A model generated the notes under the pieces. That model was given only the letters and a program-made list of their open reading frames with translations. It searched no databases and was not told the DNA's origin. Shown in pieces: positions 33,641 to 46,809 of a stretch of 64,000 bases of DNA. Within the stretch, counting starts at the first letter, position 1; every line of letters starts with the position of its first letter. Made by a program: the position numbers and the translations under genes. The stretch is from Trichaptum fuscoviolaceum (Eukaryota > Basidiomycota > Agaricomycetes > Hymenochaetales > Trichaptaceae), in NCBI GenBank assembly GCA_910574455.1, contig CAJSYZ010000005.1, positions 992,001-1,056,000 on the forward strand, given 5' to 3'.

Positions 33641-36600
33641 TTACTTTCTTTTCCTTGTAGTCTTTCCTCCAACAGTCTTCGAAGCAGTCTTTCCGGATGT
33701 AGTCTTCCCTTTCCCCTTCCTCGAGCTACTCTCTCCGACGATAACAACATCGTCGTCATCGTCGGTGACATCAATAGTAGATGCCTTCCGTTTCCCTGAT
33801 CTCGTACTGCTTCCAGCAGGCTGGTCTACATCCATTGGTTCACCCCGGCTGGCTATGACAGGACTCTGCGTCCTACGTGATGATGATGCCGACGGCGGCC
33901 CACTCCTAGTCGACCGAGATCCTACAGTCGTATGGATCGAGAGCGCAGGTGAGCCACGATGTGAGCCTGGCGTACCGCGCCATTTATTGGTTCCTTGGAC
34001 ATCGCCAATTCCTTCCCCTTTATCCCGAACCCCAGTACGCTGGTCCGACCACAATCTGCTTTCTCTCCAATCCCTTTCATAGATGCTCTCCGCTGCAAGG
34101 TCCTCCTCAAAATAGCTCTTCAATCGTTCGCCAATGTCTCCCTTCTTGCTTACAGCTCCCGTCTTCCTAATTCCCTCGCCAGTCAACTTTGCGCCAAACC
34201 AATCAAGAGGGATGCTTGTGTTGTTCTTCACAATGTACTTCGCCTTCGAACGCTCTCTCTCCTCGGCTTCTTTCTGTTTCTCTTTGGTATCGAGCGGAGG
34301 GCAGTCGCCGAGGTTTTCGATCCACTCCCATGGTCGAGCTTGTACTGCAGAGCTTATATGGAGTGCACCGTCTGAATCACGCGTAGCGTAGGCAAGGCCA
34401 TCAGTAGGCTGATTCTGTGGTGTGTATGTCAAGAGAGTCGAAGCTAGCTCTCGATTTTCTGATAACATAGATGGAGGAAACTCCGAGGGATCGAATTTCA
34501 CGCAGTGTTGAAATAGATCCACAGTCAATTGGCGGGCGTCAATAGGGAATTCTGTAAAATTTCTTATCAATAAAAATAATAAAAATTGGAGTGATTTCCA
34601 TGTTCACGCACCATCAAATAAGTAGAATGCTGTGTCAAGCAGCAGCGAGAAGGCAACCGGATCGTCAAGGTATTCGCCTCCATGAAGAATAGCCAACTTG
34701 TACACTACATTGAGGATTTTGTCCCCAACTTCTCTCGTCCTCTGCGTCCATATTCCGGGAAATCCCAGATCAAACTGTAACAGACGTGCAAGGAAGAGCA
34801 CAGGTTCGGTCAATTCGCTGTGGGCAGCGAGCTTTCCGGGATTTTCAGCTGCGTCCTTCCGCATCTCTGTTTCCAGAGCACTGAGCTTGTTAAATACAGC
34901 ATCTATCAATCTTCCCTGTATGCCTTCTTCAATAGACGGTAGATTGTCGCCAGGACTCCGGAAAGGCTGCATAATGGTGGCAAGTAACTTCAGGAAGTGA
35001 CCAGCCTTTGTTGGAAGATCTATCAGCTCAGACCTTTCAATGCCCGTTTCTTCCTCTAAGATTTTAGCTATTCTGCTTAAACCTTCGTTCACGAACTGTG
35101 GTATACGTTAGACATTGGAAACAAAGTATGTCCAGATTTCGACATACCTCTCCCGCAACAACCCCGCTCACGCCTTTCGCCATCTCAGAGACGAAATCTG
35201 CCTCCTCGGCCGTGATCGCATTGTGCAGCAGTCTTCCCACGAGCTTCTTAAGTTCTGCTTTCGCTTTGTCCTTCGTCGACTCTCGGTCCAGCCGCTGACC
35301 GACTTCCTGGAGTACATAGGAAGTGACGGCAGCTGTGGCCGCCAGCTTCCACGGACTGAGGAAGGCAGTAACGTGGGCCCGGTCATCGCCTTCTTCGTCG
35401 TTGAAAATAAGACGTAGCGCAGCCACGAGGGGATCATGCATCCTCTCTTGTGAGCCCTTGGGATCCACGGGGTTAGCGAAAGTAGACACGACGACCCCCA
35501 AGTTTCTGGCAGCAGCTAGACGGAAATCTACTGTGCGACTTATTGCACGCCGTAGACTGCCTGCATGTTCGCGGAACCCATAGTCCAAAGCCTCGTTGTT
35601 TTCGACGAAAACGAGAACTGGTGTGTTCTCAATGAGTGAGCGAAACACAGCGTCATCATAAACATCCTTTTGTCGCGTTTTCAACTTCTGGATTTCAAGA
35701 AGGTCCGCTGGTGGCCCTCCCTCCTCCGAGCTTGCTACGCAGTCCGTGAGAAGGCTCCAACATAGGGAATTTGCGGTTCGCATGAACACTTCTTCTTTCG
35801 CGAACTGGCTAGGGCTGTCTATCGACGATCCAATGCTCCATGCAGGATATATAACACCGTAGAGCAGGGTAGCGATCTTTAAAGCACCATGCACAGCGAG
35901 GTGTAAGAACACAATGCTAACAACGTCCCATGCTTCTGCACTCAAGGTTCGTACATCGAGGAAACCAGGACCAGCGAACCATCGTCGAGCAGGGAAGTCG
36001 ATGCCTTCCGCATTGTGCAAGTCGACGTGGAATAAAAACTTTCCATACCGCAAAGCACAAGCTCGCCGCGCTGACACATCCGGGAACATGGTGGGAACCT
36101 GTTGCAAAGCTGCGATGACGTTGTCCCATATTACCCAAACCCAGTCCGGCGACGCTCGATATTTATACCAAAGAGTGTTGGCCAGAGTTGAGATTGCATC
36201 AGGGTTTGGATCTTGGGCTAGCATCAAGATCTCAGGGATGGTTGACGGCACTGGGTCCTGGTTTCCTTGAGGAGAAAGTGCCTATAACAAGATATTGGGA
36301 ATTTGGTTGTAGCGTTCATGAAAATAAACAATTACCTGAGCAAAATGTACAGCGTCCTCGATCAGTTGATGTCGAGCAACATCATCGAGAAATCTACCAC
36401 CATCGACATCCAGAAGGAGATTCACAAGACAGCGAATATGCACACCTCGGGCCTTCCAGGCATGATGAGCAGCTTGTAGACTTTGAACTATGTTATTCAC
36501 AGCATCCATACACGACCATAGATTCATCCCTCGACGAAGGCTTTCGACGCTTGCCATAAGTAAATCCGTCGTCGTGGCCTGCCTCACAACATCCAGAGTG

Positions 36601-39290
36601 ATCTGAACCACAACTGTCAGAGCGCACTTTCGTTTGTATATGTGACATTACCTCCAGCATCGTCCTGAAGCATTTCATTACTTCCAGGATATCTACGAGC
36701 ACATAGTAAGCCCGTAATAGGCCGCTGGAAACCTCTGTAGGTGAAGCGAGGGTCCTAGGTAACGTCAACCTTCGTTTGTTCGAAAGAAAAAAAAATGAAA
36801 TACCTGGACAAGAACTTGCGAACATTTGGCATGAACCAGTTTTTAAGGACGCGGATTTGTTCGTATCGAGCAGCGGATCGCAGAATTGAGTCTTCTGCTA
36901 CTGAACCATAAGGCATTTCTTGTGCGGGAGCTCCGTCAAAGACCTCGGGTAATAAATGCCGTATTTCTTTTTTCAAGTTAGCCTCAATTTGATCCTCCGG
37001 AATCGTACGAGCCCGCACTCCATACAAGGCCATTCTGCGCTGATTCACCAGTGCTGGGTCCGACTTATACAAGGGGATAACGCGGAGAAAGTTACGGTGT
37101 CGTGAGCCGGGTTCCTTCCACGAAATATCAGCCGGAGCACGAGAATACTGTATTGGGATACTGACTTCACTGAAGGATAATCCAGTCTCCCCCCTTGCAA
37201 TAACCCGTTGGATATACTGATCATAAGAGAAAAGGCCCTTCTCGATCAATTCACCGAAGAGGAGACTAACAGCTGGAAGGTTTCCAGCTTCCCCAGCATA
37301 TTCATTATCGTCGAGCCAGTCAAATAACTCGTCCTGAATGACTTCGTTCGGACTGACGCAATCACGACGACTTGCACGTTCCTCCGCCCTGTCTCTCCAT
37401 GCTCTCAACAACGACATGGCGGCATACGGCCGATGATCGCCATACTGTACGGGACAAACGCTCCAAGAGAGAAGCAGCTGTAGTTTGTTGGTTATAGAAC
37501 TACCCAAGGCTTCTGGCTCCGCCCGAGAGTCGAAGAATGTTATTGCGGAAATATCTGTTGCGCTTGTGATAGAATTCAGAAGCTACAAATCATAAGTATC
37601 CGTGTTTGAGAATATCTGTGCAGATCGATCATACCTGTACGTCAAATACCATTGATCGAAGACAGCCCTTCGCTGGTTGAGTAGTCGTGCGGAACAGTAA
37701 TGCTTCGTTTCGTCTCTCGACGTCCCGAAGAGTTTCTGACATGACCGCGCACATGACTTGCAGCTCGTATTTCGCATGCGTATCGCCACCAGAATCAGAT
37801 ATGTTCGCTAGCCTATCTACCAAGATTGTTGAGATAGTATCTGAGTGCTGTTTCCATAATCTAGGGCTGACAAAGGAAGTGGTCGAGGTCAAGAATGTAC
37901 GCTACGTGGTAACATTAGTATACAATCGAAACCTTTCAAGATCTTTAAAGCCGCACCTGGATGAGGTCTTCTAATCTATCACGTAGTTCATCCAGTGTGT
38001 CTTTTGATGTGCTAATTGATATCTATTGAGAGTAGTGTCAAATGAGTTTACGCATCATGTAATTCGATCAGACCTCTTGCAGTTTCGCAAGGCAAGCACC
38101 TATAAGTTGTTTTGTTAGGGCTCTACATGAATATAGGTCACTATGAAAGTCGTCCAAGAGACGAGCTGCAAATCCGGCTTGAGCTAGGTTGCAAGTGACC
38201 AGAGTCTGGACGAGCCATGATAGAAAAGTTGAGTGGTCAACCATGTATTCTGCATAGAATATTCGCAGTAGTTCGAGTCTAGAGAGTATACATTATCGGC
38301 AATTTCATGGAGCATCTAGTCACGTACGTGTAAATGAACTTTGAGATCCAGCGTTCACGAGACTCGGGATCAGATAGTATTCCCTTGAAAACCTGCCTAA
38401 TATTCAGGCCCTGTCGAGGCGCCATGGGTAGGGCAATTTCCGATAGCTGTTTCTTCAAATAACCAGTCATGATATTCGCCCACTCAACACTATACTGCAT
38501 TGGATTGTAGTTCGGTTTGTTGCGCAAACCTGCCTGTGAGTCGCGTTAGTCGCGTTAAAAGGGGGAACAGTGACTCTTATTACTGTCTCATTGCTACCAT
38601 AAACCCGTATAAACCAGACTGCTCTGGACATAGCTACGTTGTGTTCATGAAGGTAATCCAACAGGTCGTGACCCTTCAAGCCATGGGGAATACTTTTGCC
38701 TAGTTTGTGTAGAGGGACATCTGGATTAGCTAGATCAGCAAACCATGCATTCTTCTTCACGTCATTAAGTGTAACACGCGAAGGTATCCGAAATGTTGAG
38801 GGCCTAGAGGATATCAGCCTGGAGAAAAGATGATAAATAGTAATTTCATACGGAATTTGGGGTAGATTATCTGCACGACGTCTGAGGATCTGATTCATAA
38901 AGTCTTCAAGGTTGTGTATATGAGCATCATCTCTGAGCTCTTGGATGCATCGAGTCTTCGAGGTATAAGTTTCTGCCTTTGCGTTTCAACTCTATAAGAC
39001 ATGACTCCCCGTCGACGATTTACAACTGAATTCTGCTTACCGGTACTGTGCTCTTGAGTTGCAGACCTTGCTTGACATTGGATTCCGAAAGTATGTCATC
39101 CTCATGGGTAGGGTTTGGAGGGAAAAATCCCTGGTAACCTAGCAAACAAATGTAATGGATAGGAGAAGTTACGAGGTAGACTTTACTTACCAAGATCGCC
39201 TAAGTTCGAAAACTTTGGAAGCCATTCTGGAGGAGCAGATTCATATATTGCTGGCCTTTCTTCACCTCTGGCCGAGCCAGAGTTGGCCAT
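33641..39290 (-). CDS. MED12: Mediator kinase-module subunit 12 (SRB8)
   Basis: Activates the CDK8-cyclin C kinase within the dissociable Mediator kinase module. The gene has many short introns on the minus strand. The start is the ATG at 39290: MANSGSARGEERPAIYESAP, then PPEWLPKFSNLGDLGYQGFF and EDDILSESNVKQGLQLKSTV. The diagnostic Med12 domain follows: RVTLNDVKKNAWFADLANPD, LHKLGKSIPHGLKGHDLLD and YSVEWANIMTGYLKKQLSEI, then PRQGLNIRQVFKGILSD. Large helical regions (for example WFAGPGFLDVRTLSAEAWDV) lead to a disordered Lys/Ser-rich C-terminus with DVTDDDDDVVIVG and ending GGKTTRKRK. The exact splice sites of all exons were not worked through. A mariner-type MITE lies 99 bp upstream of the start. 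Confidence 0.9.
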
Positions 39291-39389
39291 CGTGGTTGTT
39301 TCTATCTATTCAGCTTTTTGCATTCAAGGTGGTAGAGAGTTGAAAGAGTGCTTAAAGTCCGTGTGCTACTTTAAGTAGTAGTAGTACTA

Positions 39390-40008
39390 CAGTGGCGAAA
39401 GGCTAAAACCAGCCTCTTGGAAACCCCCTCAAAACTTTTCTTTCTACGGACACAAAACTTAACCAATAACCCTGAAACTGTGTAAATAGCTTCTAATGTA
39501 GTGTATCTTCAATTCTTATAGATTAGTTTTGCACGAAAATGATTCCGAAAAAAATCTCATGTCTGAATTTGAAACATCTTGCTTATTTTGGGGCTGCAGC
39601 TCTTTTTACTATTTCCCACGGGTTCGGAACGTGCGGAATCAACGTCTTTTCGCAATCCGATGGGCCTCACGCAGAAAAATTGTCAGTACAAGAAATTTTT
39701 ATCGGAATTTATCTTTTTCCGGTAACCCGGCAAAGGTCATCCAGCTGTTTAACCTTAATTGGTAGCTTTCCAGAAAGGCTCGGAAATCACTCCCGATTAT
39801 TTTTCCAGCCAATCCAAGACCGATAAAGGCTGAAATCTCACAAAAAAAAATCATGTCCTTCAAAAAAATTTGAAACATAGACCGGAATTTTTTTTATTGC
39901 ATAAATCGACGTATCTTTCTAACTTTGATTACAAAATTTTCAGAATGGCGAGTTTTCACGCAAAATTCCGGCCTGCACCCAGAGGCGGGTTTTGGCCTTT
40001 CGCCACTG
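39390..40008. mobile_element. mariner-type MITE copy 2, 619 bp
   Basis: TIRs CAGTGGCGAAAGGC... and ...CCTTTCGCCACTG with flanking TA (39388-39389 and 40009-40010). Sister of the copy at 15870-16495; both share AAACCCCCTCAAAACTT-like and ACCCTGAAACTGTGTAAATA blocks and the GGCGGGTTTT end. It sits in the divergent promoter between MED12 and SF3B3. The host TA lies in a GTA-repeat patch (GTAGTAGTACTAC on both sides). Confidence 0.85.
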
Positions 40009-40264
40009 TAGTAGTACTACGTACTTACCCAGCCTGAGGCCGTGAGACTCAAACTCAAACTTTTGTTTTAAATTCATCAACTTGAAGCACTTCATTTTTA
40101 CTTCCTTTCCTCCACAATCTTAGCAGCACATGAAGTCCTGATAGTTTCGCATCCAGTGAAAACATCTTGTAAAGCAGCTAGCCCGGCGCCCAGGCTATCC
40201 AAGTTGTTCAACAAACCTACTGTTTTCCATCTTTTCTCCTCGTCGTTCGTCGTCGTCAGCGGTC

Positions 40265-43200
40265 ATGCATCTCTATAACCTGACGCTGCAGCCACCAACG
40301 GCAGTAACACACGCGATTGTGGGCAATTTTTCTGGTGCTCGTCAACAGGAAATCATTGTCTCTCGGGGAACACGTCTGGAGTTATTGCGTCCGGATACAC
40401 AGACGGGTAAGATCTCAACAGTACTTGCCAACGATGTATTCGGTTCCATTCGTTCTCTCGCTGCATTTAGATTGACTGGTGGAACGAAGGGTGAGCTCGT
40501 ACGTATCTTCCGTCGTTTCTTGTATTCACGTCATTTTTCTCAGATTACGCGATCGTAGGCTCGGACTCTGGGCGCATTGTCATTCTTGAGTATGACCCAA
40601 GAACGAGCACATTCGTGAAGGTGCATCAGGAAACATATGGGAAGTCCGGTGCGCGTCGCATTGTTCCTGGCCAGTACCTAGCTACCGATCCGAAGGGGCG
40701 CAGTGTTATGATCTCGGCAATGGAAAAGGCCAAGTTGGTGTACATCCTCAATCGTGATGCAGCCGCGAACTTGACTATCTCATCGCCTTTAGAGGCGCAC
40801 AAAAATGCTGCGATTATACATCACATTGTCGGCGTAGATGTTGGGTTCGAAAATCCACTCTTTGCGGCACTCGAGGTCGACTATACGGAGTCTGACCAGG
40901 ATCCAACAGGGGAGGCTTTCAACAATACCGAAAAGGTGCGTACTTGCAACAGTATATATTTTATGTCATGCTGACTCCATGAAGATGCTTACCTTCTACG
41001 AGCTTGATCTTGGTCTGAACCACGTGGTGCGAAAATGGAGTGAACCGACGGATCCCCGTGCTAATCTTCTTGTGCAAGTACCCGGTGGCCAGTTGGCTAT
41101 TTCTGACGATAAGGGAAAGGAAAGGGTCAAGTTTGATGGTCCTTCTGGTGTCCTTGTTTGCTGTGAAGACCATATTATCTATCGTAACATGGACTCGCCT
41201 CAACACCGTGTTCCAATCCCTCGTCGTCGGCACCCTCTAGAGGATAAGCATCGAGGGCTGATCATTGTATCCACTACGATGCACAAGATGAAGGTCAGTG
41301 GGTTTATCTCCTCAATTCTTTCTTGAGCTAATTGAGGGCTCTTTAGGGTGCATTCTTCTTTCTCTTGCAGAGCGAAGAAGGTGACTTATATAAAGTCACT
41401 ATTGAGCACGAAGGCGAGGAGGTCAAAGCTCTTAAGATCAAATACTTTGATACTGTTCCAGTTGCTTCCGGTCTCTGTATCTTGAAAGCGGGGTTTCTTT
41501 TCGTTGCTTCGGAATTTGGCAATCAGTGAGCTATCTTCTATCTAAGTTTCCTATTTTTATTGAAATTTCGTAGCTATCTTTATCAATTCCAGAAACTCGG
41601 TGATGACGACAATGAACCAGAGTTCTCGTCCACTGACTATCCGAGCTTCGGCATGGCTGACCCGACAGCATCGCTCCCTCCTGCGTACTTCAAACCTCAT
41701 CCACTGGATAATCTTGGACTTGCGGATGAGATAGAGTCTCTTGACCCAATAATTGACTCCAAGGTTCTCAACATTCTTCCGAATAGCGACACGCCGCAAA
41801 TCTTCGCAGCATGTGGACGCGGTCCTCGAAGTTCGTTCAGGACATTGCGGCACGGCTTGGAAGTGGAGGAAGTTGTTAGCTCTGAGTTGCCCGGCATACC
41901 GAATGCGGTTTGGACGACTAGACTGAAGGAAGACGATCCTTTCGACTCCTACATCATTCTTTCTTTTGTTAACGGAACGCTTGTCCTGTCCATTGGCGAA
42001 ACGATCGAAGAAGTACAGGATACAGGTTTCTTGTCCTCAGCGCCCACCCTCGCTGTGCAGCAAATTGGTTCCAACGCTCTTTTACAGGTCCATCCGCATG
42101 GCATCCGTCACGTTCTCTCAGATCGGCGTGTCAACGAGTGGCGTGTCCCACAGGGACGAACAATCGTTGCTGCAACGACCAACAAACGGCAGGTCGTGGT
42201 TGCTCTCTCTTCTGCGGAGCTCGTGTACTTTGAGTTGGACCTTGAAGGTCAGCTCAACGAATACCAAGACCGCAAAGCGATGGGAAGCACTGTTCTTGCG
42301 CTTAGTGTTGGGGAAGTTCCACCTGGCTTACAACGTACGCCGTACCTAGCGGTTGGCTGTGAAGATCAGACTGTACGAATCGTGTCCCTCGATCCAGAGA
42401 GCACACTTGAGACCATTAGTCTGCAAGCTTTAACGGCTCTTCCGTCAGCAATCTGTATTGCCGATATGTTAGACTCGAGCATTGACAAACATCAACCTAC
42501 AATGTTTGTCAACATTGGACTACAAAACGGTGTGCTCTTAAGAACAGTCCTTGATCCTGTGAATGGACAATTGACGGACACAAGAACAAGGTTCGTATAT
42601 CACCGCCCCATGAGCTGAAAGGATAACTGCTGAACTTATTTGTAGGTTCTTGGGTACTCGCCCAGTGAAGCTTATGCGTGTCCAAGTTCAGCAAAACCCT
42701 TCGATTCTTGCACTTTCTTCCAGGTCATGGCTCAATTACACACACCAAGGTCTTCTTCACTTCACCCCTTTGATCTTCGAGACCCTCGATCATGCATGGG
42801 GCTTCTCCGCGGAGCTTTGTCCAGAAGGCTTGATTGGTATCACTGGAAGTGTCCTACGGTATGTACGATCCCCTTAAGTACTCTTTCTAAGATGAGACAT
42901 TGGGATCGAGATGCCAGAGGCACATGTCGATAACTAAATTATTTTATACCAATTGTTCCTACTGAGATTTTCTAAAAACCGATATTAATTGGCTCCGGTA
43001 CAAATGGTACTAACAAAATGCTTGCAACAGGATATTCCAAATTCCACGCCTCGGTACAAAGCTGAAGCAGGATGCTATGCCCTTATCTTATACGCCGCGA
43101 AAATTCATTCCGCACCCGGCAAACAATTTTTTCTACATGATTGAGGCTGATCACCGAGTCATGGGGGATGAGGCCGCTCAAGCTCGGATAGAAGAACTTG

Positions 43201-44510
43201 TGAGTTCTTAATTAGTCACCAAGATCAACAGCTAAGGTTATGTTTAAAGCGACGCTCAGGTGCCAAAATCGATCAGGGTATTGTTGACCTTCCTCCGGAA
43301 ACGTTCGGCAGACCGAAAGCGCCTGCTGGCACTTGGGGATCTTGTATACGAATCATAGACCCGATCGATCTCAAGACCGTCCGTGTTATTCACCTTGATA
43401 ACAATGAAGCTGCCTTTTCCGTCGCGGTTGTTCCATTCTCTGTACGGAACAACGAACTCTTCTTGTGTGTAGGAACTGCGGCATCTACACATCTTGCACC
43501 CAGATCATGTTCAAGCGGATACATTCGTACATACGCATTTAAGGACGACGGGAGTGACCTTGAATTACTTCATAAGGTTTGTCGCTTCAACGTTCCTTTC
43601 GAAGCCACCCTGACGTTACTATTCTCTAGACCGAGACGGATGATGTGCCTATGGCTCTTCTAGCCTTCCAGGGCCGATTGTGTGCTGGTGTCGGCAAATC
43701 TTTGCGAATATACGAGATGGGAAAGAAAAAACTACTGAGAAAGGTAGAGACAAAGGTAAGACATTGATTCTCGTTGATATAACTTATACTCATATGCCTT
43801 AATAGACTTACGGTCCAGGTATTGTCACACTCAATACACAAGGCTCCCGCATAATCGTCGGAGACATGCAAGAATCTGTTGTCTATGCGGTTTATAAGGC
43901 ACCTGAAAACAGGCTGCTCATTTTCGCAGACGATCCTCAGCCTCGATGGGTCACTGCGTCGGCTATGGTGGACTACATGACTGTTGCAGCAGGTGACAAG
44001 TTTGGCAACGTATTTGTGAACCGCCTAGACCAGAAGATATCTGACCAGATCGACGAGGACCCGACTGGTGCTGGAATTCTGCATGAGAAGAACATTCTTA
44101 TGGGTGCACCCCATAAAACGAAAATGCTTACACATTTCCACGTCGGCGATGTTGTGACCAGCATTCACAGAGTTGCTCTTGTTGCCGGTGGACGAGAAGT
44201 ACTTCTCTACACCTGCCTGCACGGGACAATTGGGATCCTAGTGCCCTTCATATCGAAGGAGGATGTCGACTTCATTTCGACACTAGAGCAGCACATGCGG
44301 TCGGAGAAGTTGAGCCTTGTCGGACGTGACCATCTTGCCTGGCGGGGGTACTATGCTCCGGTAAAATCCGTCGTAGACGGTGACCTATGCGAGCAGTTCG
44401 CCCGACTACCTGCAACGAAGCAGTCTGCGATCGCGGGTGAGCTAGACAGGACTGTGGGAGAGGTGTTGAAGAAGTTGGAGCAGCTTCGCGTGACGGCTAG
44501 TGGATTCTGA
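40265..44510 (+). CDS. RSE1: splicing factor 3B subunit 3 (SAP130/RSE1)
   Basis: Beta-propeller scaffold of the SF3b complex in U2 snRNP, needed for branch-point recognition. About ten exons. It starts [20 protein letters not shown], continues [20 protein letters not shown], and after the first intron [18 protein letters not shown] (exon 1 is 40265..40490). Other hallmarks are [77 protein letters not shown] and [13 protein letters not shown]. The CPSF-A C-terminal domain includes [32 protein letters not shown] and [19 protein letters not shown]. It ends near residue 1200, normal for the family. Confidence 0.95.
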
Positions 44511-44645
44511 TTTATTGTAATTGTCGTAGTTGTTGTATCAATGCTTAAAATTTATTATAATTTCGCAAGCTCGCAACTCTTGATATACGTATATTAAACA
44601 CTATGGATACAATGAAGAATAATAAATATACACTATAACAGTACG

Positions 44646-46069
44646 TTAAGCTGATGTTTCAACAGGAGCTGGTTCTATACTGTCCATCAACACATCGCCG
44701 GTTTCTAGAGCTCCAGCACTCGTCTTTTGTGCTTCTTCCCTCAGAGCTGCCGACTTTGCTTGGAGCTCTTCCATCTCATTTTCCAGCTTCGCCTGCAAAA
44801 GTTTCAGTTGATGCGAAGTCGGGATAGATAGAGACCGCATACCACTTTCTCTTTCAGCTCCACTTCATCGAAGCAAGAGTATGTTTTAGGCGTCTCCTTG
44901 GGTTTCTTGTCGCCTTCATCACGCCCAGTTATATTAGATTCGCATTAATTCGAAGGGTTTTCGATCAACTCACCGAAAGCAGCATGCATGAAGACTTCAT
45001 TCATGAATTCATGATTGCGTTTATATCGCGCCAGGGCCAGAGAACGCGTGGAAATGTGGTCATACTCATCTGTGAAACTGTGTTAACGGGATACATTCCC
45101 AGTTCATTCAATGAAGACTAACCTCCGGATTCATCATCGTGTGCTTGGGCATGCTGAAGGCAAGCGGTAAGCCACATCCTTCGTAGCAGAAATCAATCTT
45201 ACCCCTGCCATGTTCGCGTTTCGGTCTCTAGCTTGCCTACGTTCCAATGCCTCCATTTCGCGACTCTGTGCAGCAAGTAATGCCGCTTGGTGTTGCATTG
45301 CTGTCGGAACGGCACCCAACGCTGTTGGCATTCCTGTAGCATGCGATTGCTGCTGGGATGCATATACTTTCTGGCCAGCCTTTTCGCCGAGCACATACAT
45401 GTGTGGTTCGTTGACTGCCCGGAGCGGGTATGCCCTCATAGGCTGTCCGATGAGAGCAGGCATGATTGCTAAGGATAAATGTGTCAATTTGAAAATTAGA
45501 GTCATAAGTCGTTGATGGACCCACCGGTTGGTTGTCCACGCGAATAGTGAACAAGCACCAGTTGCGGGTGCCCTCCCTTCAAAAGACGGAACCGTCTTCT
45601 TACGCGGTAGGCTGAGGTATCCGTAGAGTCTGGGATGAACCCATACTTAATCTCACAAATCTCCAGTTCCTATAGCTCTCCGCGTAAGCCAAGTACAAGC
45701 TGAGTAGACGAGATAGAACACACACACGTCCGTTCCCTGCAGGTATGACTTGGCGTACTTCCTGGTCTTGATACCGGATGCCATCATTTGGAAACTTGTG
45801 CTGCTGTGGCACCAGGAATATCATGTACAGAGAGCCATCGTGAGGTTTGTCGATGTACCCCCATTGGAATGGAGCCTGCGACGCAAGATGTACAGCACGT
45901 ATTAACATAGACACCGCCTGCTCATATGAGATCGATGGATGCATTCCGAGAGACTCCGGAAACATAAGGAATAGCTCGGTCTGTAAGTTTCCAGCATAAG
46001 TACTATCCAATAGTTATGTTGTTTGAGGCTGCTCACCACGAGCGACGACGATGAGCTGTGCCCCTGCAT
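44646..46069 (-). CDS. SSR4: SWI/SNF and RSC complex subunit SSR4
   Basis: Accessory subunit of fungal SWI/SNF-type chromatin remodellers. The first exon (46069..46037) gives MQGHSSSSLV and joins in frame to TELFLMFPESLGMHPSISYE. Then come PFQWGYIDKPHDGSLYMIFL and FPNDGIRYQDQEVRQVIPAG. Later exons give AYRVRRRFRLLKGGHPQLVL, VHYSRGQP, MPALIGQPMRAYPLRAVNEP and YVLGEKAGQKVYASQQQSHA. The last regions are STRSLALARYKRNHEFMNEV and a C-terminal coiled coil QAKLENEMEELQAKSAALRE. These match the SSR4 N- and C-terminal domains in order. At least five introns. Confidence 0.88.
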
Positions 46070-46415
46070 ATTGGTCAACTAAGACGACGTTGTGTTGCTG
46101 AATGCGAGATGATCAGGATTGCATAGGCTTATAGCTACGACTGTGTGGGGAAGGAATTACGAAGTTGAGGTTTAGAGTGCTTCAACTTGTGTGTTGCATT
46201 TGAAACTTTACAGCCTGAATCTCACGGTGGTTCACTGTGACTGGCATCAGGATGCCCAGTATAATTCGCTCAACATGTTTCTGTGTAATAACATTCGAAT
46301 TCTGTATAGTTCCGGTAAGTGCTGAAGGTCTTTCATGTCCATTTGGTATATCTTAGAGATTATTGAATTGCAGAATAAGGTCTATGTGAGACGATTTATA
46401 GTTCGGAAGGCCAGA
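46070..46415. other. upstream region of SSR4
   Basis: No gene was recognised. It presumably carries the SSR4 promoter. Confidence 0.4.
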
Positions 46416-46600
46416 TCAAGCAACGTCGTCAAGAGCCACCTGCTGGACATTCTTCACAGATCTTCTGCTTTTCAAAGCTTCACGTTCTCGCCACCATCGA
46501 CCTAGGAAACCAAGTGGGCCGTCCTGCAGAAGCTCAATAGCTTCAAGTAGCATAAACTCCGGTTCAGCAGGTCTGACACGGGCCAACCATTCCTTGAAGA
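46416..46600 (-). other. orphan coding-like fragment, EFMLLEAIELLQDGPLGF
   Basis: Minus-strand open frame ending at a TGA (46416-46418), reading FKEWLARVRPAEPEFMLLEA, then IELLQDGPLGFLGRWWRERE and KNVQQVALDDVA. The composition looks like a real helical protein end. No ATG precedes it; a possible acceptor (CTTCAAG before GAATGG) is present, but upstream sequence overlaps the MYND gene on the other strand. It is either the last exon of a displaced gene or a remnant. Confidence 0.35.
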
Positions 46601-46809
46601 TTGTACCATACGTGTGATGAGGATGTCACTTCCGCGAAAGACGGCGCTTGGGCCACGGCCGACGTTTCCAAGAGTATCTGTTGTTGCTGCTCAACGCGAG
46701 TTCGAGAAAACTCCGTCCAAGGCGAGTACCAAAGCATTTGTTACACACCTGATGTTCATGATCAGCCCTTCAGACATTCGAAAAGGCTACGACAGGCTCT
46801 CCCTTGCAT

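Noticed and set aside
39539..39826. 95-codon open frame inside the second mariner-type MITE
   Set aside because: It lies wholly within a non-autonomous element, the sister copy lacks it, and it shows no transposase motif.
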